Origin: Chrysoperla carnea
Taxonomy: Eukaryota > Arthropoda > Insecta > Neuroptera > Chrysopidae
Reading direction: 5' to 3'
DNA: 64,000 bases
Assembly (NCBI RefSeq): GCF_905475395.1
Contig: NC_058337.1
Span: forward strand, 102,914,368 to 102,978,367
The translations under genes were made by a program, and so were the position numbers. The stretch's first letter is position 1. The number at the start of each line of letters is the position of its first letter. Shown piece by piece: positions 50,697 through 61,811 of this stretch. The notes below the pieces were generated by a model. That model was not told where the DNA came from and ran no database searches. It saw nothing but the letters and a program-made list of their open reading frames with translations.

Positions 50697-53600
50697 CTAT
50701 AACAACAATTAATGTAATTAGTTTAATTTTTTGTTGGGAAATGAATTTATATGTTGGGAAATGAATTTATAATTCTGGGAAGATTTGAATACAAAATCGA
50801 GTTATGATGGAATTTAGATAAAAAAAAAGTCCATTATCTGAACATATTTATGCATTTGTGACCACATATTTTTTATGACCATTGCTACTAGGCGAGTTCA
50901 ATAGATTGTCGATAACCTAAGCTCCTCTTAGGAAATGAACAAGCCCGTAGCCAAAGCGTACTGGAAAATGTAGAGCCTGTTATGCTTACTAAGGATTTCG
51001 AAATTTCTAAAATCTTTAAAGATGACGTGGAGGAAACCGAAGAGCATTTCAGAACAATATATTATGAAGCACTTTATCACGAAACTTGAACGAAATGAAA
51101 ATAAGATTTTTAGAAAACTATAAGCTTCTAACTGCAATTACTAGTGACGAGACGAAAACCTTGATTTAGGAAAAGTAAATTATTTGCAAATTTAGGGTAT
51201 ACAACTTACATCATCAGAAGAAATAACACTGGTTAACAGATTTATACAAACACAGAAGAATGAGAAGTCCTGATTTATCTGTCTTCGATATAATTTTTCA
51301 ACATCGAGCTGCATTCACCGAAACGTTTCGAGCTGCATTCACCGATTTACTAGCGACAGTCAGAGCGGCTTTCTATGTGCGGCAAAAATGGCCTTTTTGA
51401 TCCTTCTAGCACACGAATAAAAAACGAACAAAAGCTTTAAGTATTGATCTAACATTGAGAAAATTGTATCAGCAGTCTATCAGCAGAAGAACCAACAGTT
51501 ACAGCTTTTATTATCATATTTTTTCGAAAATCATTAAAATATATTCAAAAATTAGTTACCGTGTCAAGGTTTTTCATTTTTATGTATAACCTACCAACAA
51601 CCTTAAGGAACTCTAAGTATGTACCTATATATAATAGTGGAGGATATAGCCTACTATGATTTTTCCTGAGCCTGATCTGAATACACAGCCTGGCTACGGC
51701 CCTATTTTTCTTTAAAGCCTACTTTTAGGGACGGCTCCGTCCAATTTAGGTTAAGTTTTTAAATATATTTCAAAGTTTTTATATAAGAATTTTCCATTTA
51801 AGAAATGATGCAAAATGTAAATATATTTCAATTTATTTATTTAATAATATGATGCATTATAGGTAAAGTTTAGGCTAGGCACTACATATTTTAAGAAATA
51901 TTGTATTCCAACTTTGTAAACTGATGTTGATAATAAATAATTTTGAACTTTGTAAGACATAGATAGAAGAATTTTAGAAATCGTGGTTTCCTCCACATCT
52001 TAAAACGCATTCAAGTCACGTCGTCAAAGAATTTGTTTAAGTTGTAGAAAAAAAAGAATACTTACATTTTTTACCATATTCCACTAATTCCTTAATAATA
52101 GCTTGTTCAACTTGTTTATTTTTACATAACATTTCAAACGTTTGTGTATTTGAATCACCCGATAATGAATTTGTATTCGTTGTATCCGTATTATTCTGTT
52201 GATGTTGTTGTGTTAACTTACATACATCTAAATTTAATTTCTTAACAGCAAAATCTTCTAATTGTTTTTGATTTGGTACAATAAATGCAATTGTAAATTG
52301 TTTTGATGAATCACCATACACACAAATATTATCAACCAATGGATGTGTATTCAATTCCGCTTCAACTTTACCTAACGATACATATTCACCAGCTTGTAAT
52401 TTCACTAAGTCTTTTTTACGATCAATGATTTTCACAACACCATCTGGATGTATTTCACCAATATCACCAGTTTTAAACCAACGTTTATCATTCTCTTCGA
52501 AATACTCTTCAAGTGTTTTATCATTTAATTTAAAATATCCTAACGTTATATTATCACCGCCGATGATCAATTCCCCACGTGGATATGGTTTATCCGTTAC
52601 ACGGTAATTACCTTCATCCCAATTAATTAATCGAACATCAGTCATTGTTGTTGGCCCGCCAACACGTCCATATGATAGGTCATGGTAATCGAACACAGTC
52701 GCCATTGATGTGGTTTCTGTAAGACCATATCCTTGGATGACATGCTCGCATAAGCATACTTTTGTTTGTTGATGTGTGTCAGGTGATAGAGGAGCTCCAC
52801 CAACTAATATTAATCGTATACGACCACCTAGTAATTGTTTAATTTTTTTAAATATTATTTGATCTAAAAATGGTGTTGTCATTCCATGATCTAACCAATA
52901 TAATTTGTAATCATAGGCGAATTTAAATAAGATTTTTGTTAACATTGAACCTTTGTTGACTTTATCTTGGATCCCTGTAAACAAAATAGAAAAATTATGA
53001 TAAAATTTTCCTATAAAAAGATACCTTTAAATTTGTTTAGGATATGATTTCTACTTGTTTAAGATATTATTTCTCCTTGTTTAGGATATGATTTCTCCGC
53101 GGTGCGTATTCGAGATCTATTAGCTCGAAATAAAAAAGACGAAAAATCCAACATACTCGTTTTTAAGTATAAAAATACACATTTTTAAGGATGCGGATCA
53201 AGGACATTTACAGGTTTTCAAGCACAAAAATAAAAATTGTGGACATTTCCAGTTTTTCAAAGACCACTAGCACTCAGTAGTTTTTTAAGTCCTCTTGGTC
53301 CTTTTCATAAAACAGATATGTTAATAAAAACAACGATAACAAAATTTTTGAAATATGTAGGTAGCTTTTTAAGTATGCTGTAAAAACTCTAATAATCAAG
53401 TATCGATAAAATCGAAAAAATCATAAATTTATTTATGATTGAAAAAAAAAGTTGAACAAAAAAAACAGCATATCTTACCTTTTGATACACGATCTAAAAT
53501 TAATGGCACCGCTGTCATACACGTTGGTTTCAACACCGTAGCATCACCTTTTGTACCTTTCTTAATTTTGGAAGCAGTATCAATCATCGTTAACGCTGAC

Positions 53601-56600
53601 GAATAACCAATTTGTATACCAGTCAATAAGCACACATGTTCCGCTAATAATTCAAAAACATGTGCCAATGGTAAGAAGCCAATTAAAATATCATCTGGAT
53701 AGATATCCACATAATCACAAAAACCTTTCAATGTTGCGATTAAATTACGATGTGTTATCATAACACCTTTTGGTGTACCCGTCGATCCAGATGTATACAT
53801 AATAATAGCTAAATCATTTGAGTTTGGTGTTGAATCATGTGTAGCTAGACCAGTATGTTTTACACCTTTTGCTATAATGTCACTAAATTTATAAACATTT
53901 AATTGTTTATTGTTGTTTGTTGAAAATAATTGTTCTAAATTCGGTTCCTTTAATTGATCCTCCATATAAATAATTGTTTTTAAAAATTTACAATCTTTAT
54001 AGATGACCTTGATTTTATTTAATAGATCGTATGATGTTATAACAACTTCGACTTCGGTTTCATTTAAAGCATGAATAATACCTTCATCTCCTAGCGTAGC
54101 ATAAATTGTACATAGTGGTATGTTTTGTTTAAAAAGCGCTTGTGCAGCAATCATCCATTCGGCACGCGTTTCAGCAAAAATAGCAACACCTAAAACAATC
54201 AAAAGAACCTTTTAAATTGAAACATACATTTGGGCAAAAATTTTATTTAAGTTGGGAGCAGCTTTATTCTTAAATACTGTTTCTAAAAAAGCGCTTTGTT
54301 AATCATTTTATTTACCAAATTCCCAAATCAGTACACCTCAACGGTGTCAGGGTTTTGAAAATATTTTACTTCCAATTTTATTTTCTGTTACTAAAAATAT
54401 ATTACCATTTTCGCTGGCTGAGACTCTGGTCATAAATCTAATTCGCTAAAGGAGTCAAGACTATTCCTAAAGTTCAGGTCGTCTACGAAGAATACTTCAA
54501 TAACTTGAAAAAAAGCTGTCGTAAATTTATAGCGTCAAAATGTAACTACGATGTTTGAAAGCGATTTATTTATTTAGCAATCCCGTGTACTTTTTTTACA
54601 GGCTAGCTTAGCCTAGAAACTAAGTGAAACAGACTCGATTTGAAATCACATGTGAGAAAGTTTGATTATAGACACACTCGTAAACAATTTACAAAAGCTG
54701 TAAACATTATTCGAAAAAAAGATAATCTATTTTATCGAATAGCCTCAAATCCTGATATGTTAAAAATTTTTTTAAAATACGTAGAAATTCCATTAAAAAG
54801 TCAGTGGCAATTAGTTTTGTAGATTACAATTATTTTATATCAATTGTAATAAATAATGTAAATAATTTAGCGGAAAATTTAAAAAATCGTAATTATTTTT
54901 TAGCTTGGATTATTTATAATTAAAAATAATCTGAAATTTGCAATCCTATTAAGTACCTATATGATAAAAATGTAAAAAAAATTGATTTTTTTTATGAACA
55001 TATTTATTAGAAAATATGTATCTTTAAAATGGTGGCTACTGTTTTTCTAAAATAATATTCCCTGACTTATCCAGGTTTTCCAGTTGAATAATTAAAAAAC
55101 TTCCTGACCAAATTATAGTACAGGAGACGGCATAAAGTCGACCTTCACCCATCTGATAACCCGATGAGACATATTTTTTATGAAATTTTATTGATTGTAC
55201 AAGATATAAATATTATCGAAGATAATAAATGAGAACTCTAGGATATTTCGAAGGACAATCACACGCACCTTTTTTTAAATAATTCGTACAGAAAGAATTT
55301 TTTAGAACTTTGTTACGAAACTAATAAAATTCCCTGACTTTTCCGGTAGTAATGTGGCCACCATGTTTTTACATGTCTATAATACAAATTTCCTATACAG
55401 TTCGAGAAAAGACACAATTATATGTTTTAGCTTTTTATCGGATTTGGATTCAAGTGGATTAGTGGTCGTAAAGTCAATAAATAATGATTCTTTAATAGCT
55501 TTTGGCGTGATACGCGAGCAGACACAAAATTATAAACAAGCTATAATTTTATTAAAAAAAAAAAAAAAAAAACTATAATAATACCTTTTTTTGATTGGCA
55601 TCCAATATCATTTAAACCAAAACCAAATTGTGTAGCCAAACTATTTACTTCGTTATATGTTTTCCATTGATATTCACCCATATTATATTTTTTGAATACA
55701 CGCCCGTTTGGTTGTATTTCATCTTCTTCATTTAATATTTTCCGTGTACCTAAACATTTCCTTTTACCATACTTTTGAACAATCATATTGAACATTTTAT
55801 CCATTGTATCAATTTTATTCTGTACTAAACTAATATGTACATCTTTCGGGCTCATTACTGATCTGTATGTTACACTGGTTGTGTCATTTGTTATTGGTAT
55901 TGCCTAAAAAAATATATTAAAATTGTATTTGGGTTTAAACAACAATTATAAACGGTAAACATTTGAAGCAATCGTAGCTGATTTATGAACACTTAGGTTC
56001 AACACACACGGTTGAAATTTAGTTTGCAAACTAATAGGAAACTAGTTAACCCAAATTTTGCGACTAATTGGACGCGTGATTTTCGGGAATTATTAGTTTT
56101 GAAATTTTATTTCGATAATAAATTGTTTGATAAAATTTAGTTTACAATTAGTTGCAAAATAATTTGCAACCTTAGTTTTAAAACAGTCGCATTCGTACGT
56201 GTTAGTAATAAAGTTTGTCCTGGAATGAGATTCCATATTTGTGCTTCTAACTATTATTGAAGCACTAAGTTCTATATTGAAGCATTGCTTTTCGAAAAGT
56301 ATTTTTTTTTAAATGTGCTTTGAGGTCGACGGACTTTAGGTCAGGAGCTACTCCTCCGCACTGTGACAGCTCCTGCATTTATATAATAAATATCAGATAA
56401 TTTCTCAACTTCTGAAAAATATCTGGAAAACTGAGTACTTATGAGCTTTTTGTTTTAATCTTCAAGAAAAAATATTTCCCATATTTTCAGAAAATTTGCT
56501 CGAAAGCCATTATCTCTAGTTCAATGCAAATATAGTTCTCGTTGGACACGAGATTGATATTTTTCTTTGATTTTCGGCATTTAACGTTTTTTCATATTAT

Positions 56601-59600
56601 GATGTAACACTTATTCGAGAATTTATACAGTCTTCCACGCGCATTCTTTGATTTTCAAACTGAAAATACCTATTAATATTTTTCCAAAATTCAATATCTA
56701 AGGAATTATGGACCAATAACTTGTAAAGATGGTTGAGAATAGAGCAAATATTCTGAATGATATAGTTTCTTCTTTCCTTTCTGCTGCCTCAAACTCATTT
56801 TCGGTCTTCTATTTTTGAAGCCTGTTTTAAAGAGTATCTCGGTCGTGTTTGAATACCAAGCAAGACCTATTATTTATTGGAAATTTAATATCGCTTTTAA
56901 CTTATTAAACAATTGAACTTTGGAAAAAGTATAAGAGACAATTTCGATTTGAAATTGCTTGAGGAATACGTTTTTAAAGCTTAGTCGTTTATTCGCAGGA
57001 CATGCTACACATAGATTATCATAAAATTTTCTTCGCTCAGTTTCCAGGACAACCTTGATAACCTTAGAATTGCAAAAAAATAATCCAAATTCGTCTGCTG
57101 TAACTTTTTTTCGGATATTTGGAATTTTAATTTTGCAACTTTTATTTAACAAACAGTTCAATGTATAATTATTTTTTGTATAATTATTAATTATTTATAT
57201 AAATAGTAAAGCTAGTGTTGGATATACAATATATGATAAATATAATTAATTACAATAGAATGGAATACCTTTATTTTTTTTGCATTATTTTGTTGTAATA
57301 TTTGATTATCATCAATTTTATTATTTACATGATCATTGATATTTAATTTTGTCTCATCTTTATATTTAGAATCATTTTCACCATTATTTTGTTCTCGTGT
57401 TATTGCTATTGGTACACCCTGTATATATATATTTTTCGTTTATTTTATTATTTTTATCTATTCACATTTATTTAATTTTATAATTACCATGTTCTTTTTG
57501 CGTATACTTCTTATACTAGGTGTAAAAAGGAAAGGATAATCTTATCACTAGAAAGCACTATCCTTTTCTACTTTACACAGTGTGCAAATAGTATATGCAA
57601 AAAGAAACCCCTATTAAACACATACAAATATACAGCATTCATAAAAATATTATTATACGTACAATTTTTTTATTGAATTCTTACCAGTCATAAAAATAAA
57701 ACATGAGACCTTACAAAACGGAATTCTTAAATTGAAATATGGTTTCCGGGACAACAACCGTTAATATACCGCCATGAAAAAGAATTTTCAAATTAAAATT
57801 TATAAGACGATAACAAAGTAAATTTTCAGTTATTTTAATATAATGAACAAAATATATTTTTAGGTGGAATTAAGTTCAGTTGATTTTAGTTGAAAAATAT
57901 TTTTGTTTAGCCTTAATTTTTAGTCTATTTCAAGAACGCGTTTGAATGAAAGAACGTTATTTTCTTATCGACGTTAAAGTTAGCTTTTTTAGCGCCTCGT
58001 AAATCTACCTGGGGCGACCTACACACGAAAGTTCTTTGAAAAAAAAAAAAATTTGAGGTTCTTTTTTACCTGCCGCCTCTACGTCATGGTGTTGTTGGCA
58101 TACGCCATAGTTTGACCCTGTTGTTGACATCAATGTCGATTTTTATGCACGTTTCTTCGAATATACGCTTGTTAGACTTACATAGTATTAAAATAGAGCT
58201 TTGATAATAATAATAAAACATAAGAGAAGGGCGGCTAATGGGTCCTTAGCACCTTGACCAATGAGTTATGTGTGTCCTCCATGAGAACAACCTGTTACTC
58301 AGAGGCAAGACGCCTCCGAGTAAGAGATGCTATTTTAAGCAGACGAAGCTATAAGATTCAGTCGAGACCAGTAAAAATAGAGTTAAAATAGATTTGTAGC
58401 ATGTGTTGAAATTTACGATCGTGTAAACACTTCTATTTAACACGCTATTGCTAAATCGTTCTTAGAAAAAGGCACGTTAAACGCTTGTTTAACAGCCTTA
58501 ACTTACGTTGTTATTACAACAATACGCTGGGAAACTGATGAAATCTTTAGTTGATTGGACAATAAAATGTCAAAAGTTTAAATTATTCACCGAATTGGCA
58601 ATTTTCATCAGTGCTATTATAATAAAAGAAACTTAGCGTTTTCTCAATTTAAACTAACAACAACTTTTTTGTTTATGGTGCCAAATTTAACTTACAATAT
58701 GGAAATTAACAAGTTTTCATCTTATTAATTCGTATTTGAAAACTCCTCATGACAGATTATTAATTGGGTCGAAGACGCGAGATTGTTTCTTTGCTTTGGT
58801 ATTTATTTTATGATACAATTCAATTCGATAATTATCTCCAATTTCATCATCAATTTTAATATTCATTTTACACACTTGCTAAACTCTTCTTTTGAGTTCC
58901 AGCTTTCATACTATAATTTGATTAATAAAATGAGATTATGAGATGGTAGAATTCATTAAAATAAGAAAAAAAAAACATTCAAACTAATTTCCGAATGTTC
59001 TTTTCCTTTGAGATAATTCTATCACGTCCGTAAGTTTTGTAACTTAATTAAAAGCTGTAAAATCAATAACGTATAATAATATTTATATTCATACTGTATA
59101 TAATAACATGCATACACAATATATTTAATAATAATTATTAAATATAATTTTTCCAACACCAACATAAAATAGTCACACGATTTATTTCCATAATTGCAAC
59201 CTAAAATATTTTTCCCCACCAAAAAAGTAACATTTAAGATCGCAATGAAGGAAAGATCGTTGACTATGGTTTAGAAATCCGACATTAGAAAAGTACACCA
59301 TCCACTTAGTCTTGTGTTAAGTAGAATTGAATTATTATCTGACAAGAGAAATATGATAAAAATCGACATGTATGTAAAATATTTATTAATTATTCTATTC
59401 ATTGCACAAGGTGTGGCTTAATTGCACAAAGAGTGTGAGACAAGTGCATGTGCATTTTTTAAATTAGATAAAAATTTTATTAATTTTTTTTTTTTTTAAC
59501 ACAGAGTTTTAAGAAATTTTAATTAAAATAATTTTATTATTTTTTTAATTTTAAAAAGATGCATTTAAAAAAATGTTGCAATTTTTCATTTGACACACTT

Positions 59601-61807
59601 TTCTTAACCAAACTAATCAAAAATTTGACTTTTGAATTACACATCCATGTTTGGAAAACTATTGGTTAAATTTCAATTATCTTAGTAAGTCTCAGAAAAA
59701 CGAATATGACAAACGGACAACAAAGCTGATTTCATTGGTACATCAATCATTGCCCGATGTGCTCTTTTTTGTTGCGTTTGTCCCAAACAGTTCCCTTTTA
59801 GGCATGCAATAACGTTTCATGGATCTAGTCTGGATTATCCGTTCCCCAAATGTGGCAATTTTTTTTTATTAACGACGGCAGAGAGTGTGAAATGGATCTC
59901 GCCCGATCTGCCAAATTTGGACACTAAACGAGAAATAGTGTTTCAGGAGGCCACGATATTTTCGATATACACGTTGAGTTAACTCTATTGAATGACAATT
60001 TTCAATTTACAGCGTCATGAAAATTCATGGTTAAAATTGTGCTGAATTGATGTTTCAAAAACAACTCAATCAGTTGACAAATGTCAAAGTTATTCAATGT
60101 TTGTATACCGACATAAAAGATGGAGCTACCTGACACTCTTAAATCATAATATTCTATTTAAAATGAATACTGCTCTAATAACAGATTCTAAACCACTAAT
60201 AATTCACCACAAAATTAAAACACAGTTGCACACAAAATAGCTTTGATATATATATACAGCCAATTTTACCAAAAAAATAATATTGTATTCCAACACCACT
60301 TTTAAAATAAATTTATATACAATGTTTCCACTAATGCAGTTCTCAAGGAGAAAATTTTTTTTCATCATTATTTTCACCACGAAAAGTCATTCTTTGTTTG
60401 ACTCATCAAGAAAATAAGATTATCATTTAAAAATCTTAGATTAGACTACATAATTTTGAGAAATTAAGAAGAACTTTAATTATTGCAAGAAAAATATGTT
60501 ATTCTTATTATTTATTATTTTACAAAAAATATAACACATCTGTTTAAAATTTTGAACAATTCTGAATACTCAGTTCAATTTTCAAATCAAAATTCAAAGT
60601 ACTTTGCACAGATGGGAATTTCGACCCAAGGATATTAAGATACAGAGGTTTTGAGTCAAAATTGCCGATTATTTATTTACCTATAATATAGACCAACCCA
60701 ACAACTTCTACACATTTTAAAAGGACGCTGTTTTTTGTATTCGAAGAACTGAATCGTCTATGAATAACATAGAAGATCAGTCTGACTATGAATAACATAG
60801 ACTGAGTTGGGTACAAAGCCACTCTGGATTAATGAGCAGCGAATTCGTTTGCACAAGAAGAGTCATCTCAAACGCCCCTTTTATAGGGGCGTAGGATTTG
60901 TAGGATGTTTCGTAATTTACCAAATCAAAGGATGGGTTACGACAAGTCCATCTTAATTACTGGGATTTTTCGCAGGGCATACGACAGACCAAACTGTATA
61001 TAACCACAGCTAGGCCATTCGACTGTTTTCGCCTGAAACTTCTAGGGTACTCTTGACAGAACATTCCATAACATGAGGATCTCTGATGATCCCTCATGTA
61101 GAGCTTGTATGGAGGACAATGAAACTTGCATACATGTTATTTGCACATTCAGAATGATTGGGTTCGAAACCTTGGTCCCACAATCTTGGAAGAAATCCCA
61201 GCGGGTAAGCTATGGGCTTTCTACTAGCAAATCCGTACGGAAAACTAGCAAACACATACGGCTTAATCAACTTTTTTCGGCACGAAAAAAAATTAAATAA
61301 TCGTTTGTCGCAGTACGCATACTGTAAAAATTACTGGACAGACTACAAAGTAGACAGTAGCTCTTTTCAAGTCTAGAATATTTTAAATTTTAAACAGATT
61401 TGTTTTATGAAAATTTTATGTAAAATAATAAATAAATAATACCTTACAATTGCAATAATTTTCTTCTTTTCTTAATTTCTCTTCAGCTGTTCGATTATGA
61501 CAATCTTATTTGCCCGTCATATTTTCCCAGAACAACTTTTTCTTGACAAAATTAATAATAAAAAATATTTTTCTCCTGTCTCCTCCATTCCGTGGTCACA
61601 CTGTAGTAATTCGTAATATAAAATTCATGCATTATATAATATTATTGTTGTTGTTGAGTAGTAATTACCAACCTTAATACGTTTCGATAATCGCAATCGT
61701 CTCCATGGATTTTGTATAATAAAATATATTGGATATGTAATAATATCATATATAAATGCTAATGTTTTTAATGCATTTATTGCTAATTTTATACCAAAAC
61801 CATCCAT
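50527..61807 (-). CDS. Acsl: long-chain fatty acid-CoA ligase, ACSL3/4 type, complete six-exon gene
   Basis: It joins long-chain fatty acids to CoA using ATP, by way of an acyl-AMP intermediate, feeding lipid synthesis, remodelling and oxidation; family members sit on ER, mitochondrial or lipid-droplet membranes. Exons (minus): 61807-61673, 57418-57269, 55903-55585, 54189-53479, 52974-52066, 50696-50527. All junctions are GT-AG, phases agree, total 2394 nt (797 residues). An N-terminal hydrophobic segment (about 10-32) is followed by a basic KRIK linker, FAETRAEW (206-213), the ATP/AMP P-loop TSGSTGTPKG (334-343), GGAPLSP, GYGLTE (520-525), TGDIGEIHPDG (607-617) and the fatty-acyl-CoA synthetase signature DRKKDLVKLQAGEY (623-636). 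It ends with the family's WTP..GL.TAAFKLKRK block. Longer than the usual 700-720 residues, because of a 50-residue exon (46-95) and a Q/N/T-rich insert (about 693-717). The latter two are the only odd parts. Confidence 0.95.
50940..51705 (+). pseudogene. degenerate hAT-like transposon in Acsl intron 5
   Basis: GCCCGTAGCCA at 50943 is mirrored by TGGCTACGGCCC at about 51691, an inverted pair resembling the GCCGTAGCCAGG-type termini of hAT elements. Just inside the left end the plus strand reads an acidic stretch with EEHFRTIYYEALYH, like the (F)R..YYEALD segment of hAT transposases related to ZMYM1, after which the frame is broken by stops. It lies antisense within the intron 50697-52065. Assignment rests on short matches. 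Confidence 0.45.
52066..52974 (-). CDS. Acsl: Acsl coding exon 5, adenylate-forming core and signature motif
   Basis: Runs from a TTTACAG acceptor to a T|GTAAGT donor, codes residues 440-741. It carries LFKFAYDYK, VGGAPLSPDT, GYGLTET, GRVGGP, DKPYPRGELIIGG, TGDIGEIHPDG and DRKKDLVKLQAGEYVSLGKVE. Near its 3' end (about residues 693-717) a stretch rich in Gln, Asn, Thr and Ser looks like a slippage-type low-complexity insertion in a loop; the flanking sequence is conserved, so it is probably tolerated. Confidence 0.95.
53033..53098. repeat. 22-bp x 3 tandem repeat in Acsl intron 4
   Basis: Three consecutive 22-bp units starting TTGTTTAGGATATG or TTGTTTAAGATATT (53033, 53055, 53077). A small minisatellite in the 504-bp intron; no other content there. 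Confidence 0.85.
53479..54189 (-). CDS. Acsl: Acsl coding exon 4, with the ATP-binding loop
   Basis: Runs from a TTGTTTTAG acceptor to a G|GTAAGA donor, codes residues 203-438. It contains FAETRAEWMIAAQ, LCTIYATLGDEGIIHALNET, the P-loop TSGSTGTPKG (334-343), GFLPLAHVFE, IGYSSALT and LKPTCMTAVPLILDR, in the order found in the AMP-binding domain of ACSL enzymes. Confidence 0.95.
54640..54822 (+). other. unassigned 60-codon ORF in Acsl intron 3, antisense to the gene
   Basis: Reads MKSHVRKFDYRHTRK ... SQWQLVL and stops at 54820-54822, followed within about 30 nt by AATAAA. It is basic, with less biased composition than the surrounding AT-rich DNA. I do not recognise the protein. It could be a retrocopy or transposon fragment, or chance. 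Nothing upstream looks like a clear promoter or joining exon. Confidence 0.25.
55118..55192. mobile_element. family A MITE fragment, one end only
   Basis: About 75 bp matching the family A terminus (GTACAGGAGACG, then GTCGACCTTCACCCATCTG), preceded by TA at 55116-55117. The rest of the element is missing. Lies in Acsl intron 3. Confidence 0.7.
55585..55903 (-). CDS. Acsl: Acsl coding exon 3
   Basis: Starts after TTTTTTTAG in phase 0 (AIPITNDTTSVTYRSV) and ends AAAAAAG|GTATTA, coding residues 96-201. It has the family landmarks TMDKMF, LGTRKILNEEDE, QPNGRVFKK and FGFGLNDIG. The ATG at 55855 inside the exon is not the start: the frame is open and conserved upstream to the acceptor. Confidence 0.93.
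57269..57418 (-). CDS. Acsl: Acsl exon 2, 150-nt symmetric exon (possible cassette)
   Basis: Lies between a TATATATACAG acceptor and an AAG|GTATTC donor and is open throughout in phase 0 at both ends, giving exactly 50 residues: it begins GVPIAITREQNN and is then rich in Asn, Lys and Asp up to NNAKKIK. Because both ends are phase 0 it can be skipped, joining KRIK of exon 1 directly to AIPITND of exon 3, the arrangement seen in other ACSL3/4 proteins. Whether it is constitutive, alternative or a false exon needs transcripts. Confidence 0.65.
59860..59960 (+). pseudogene. possible DDE transposase remnant
   Basis: One plus-strand frame reads ESVKWISPDLPNLDTK, reminiscent of the V.W...SPDL.P.D block near the last catalytic residue of mariner-like DDE transposases. 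The flanking frames carry stops, and no other conserved block is visible. Weak. Confidence 0.25.
60820..61300 (+). pseudogene. non-LTR retrotransposon remnant: RNase H and C-terminal zinc knuckle
   Basis: The plus strand near 60815-60860 reads WVQSHSGLMSSEF, a decayed form of the RNase H motif WVpGHSGi.GNE.AD. About 180 bp further on, in another frame, GTLDRTFHNMRISDDPSC continues into CRACMEDNETCIHVICTF, the C..C....ET..H..C.C knuckle found after RNase H in insect LINEs of the I/Jockey/R1 group. Frames are shifted and stops are present, so it is inactive. It is in sense opposite to Acsl, inside intron 1. Confidence 0.75.
61673..61807 (-). CDS. Acsl: Acsl coding exon 1, membrane anchor
   Basis: Codes residues 1-45, a short lead followed by a hydrophobic anchor and the YPIYFIIQNPW...KRIK linker typical of ACSL N-termini. 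A TTTTTACAG acceptor ends four bases before the ATG (exon starts 61811), so at least one 5' untranslated exon lies upstream, possibly outside the window. The ATG has A at -3 and G at +4. The donor AAG|GTTGGT is weaker than the others but is the one that keeps phase 0. Confidence 0.9.
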
Positions 61808-61811
61808 TGTA

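Larger units (their letters stand above)
57419..61672 (-). other. Acsl intron 1
   Basis: 4254-bp intron between the anchor exon and exon 2. It contains a non-LTR retroelement remnant (60820-61300), a possible DDE transposase remnant (about 59860-59960) and a 12-bp-stem hairpin (about 58296-58324). The rest is AT-rich and shows no further exon. Confidence 0.75.

Noticed and set aside
52425..52607. Plus-strand frame opposite Acsl
   Set aside because: Antisense shadow of Acsl exon 5.
56000..56220. Loose inverted similarity (AACACACACGGTTG against AACACGTACGAATGC)
   Set aside because: Match is short and interrupted; not enough to call a mobile element.
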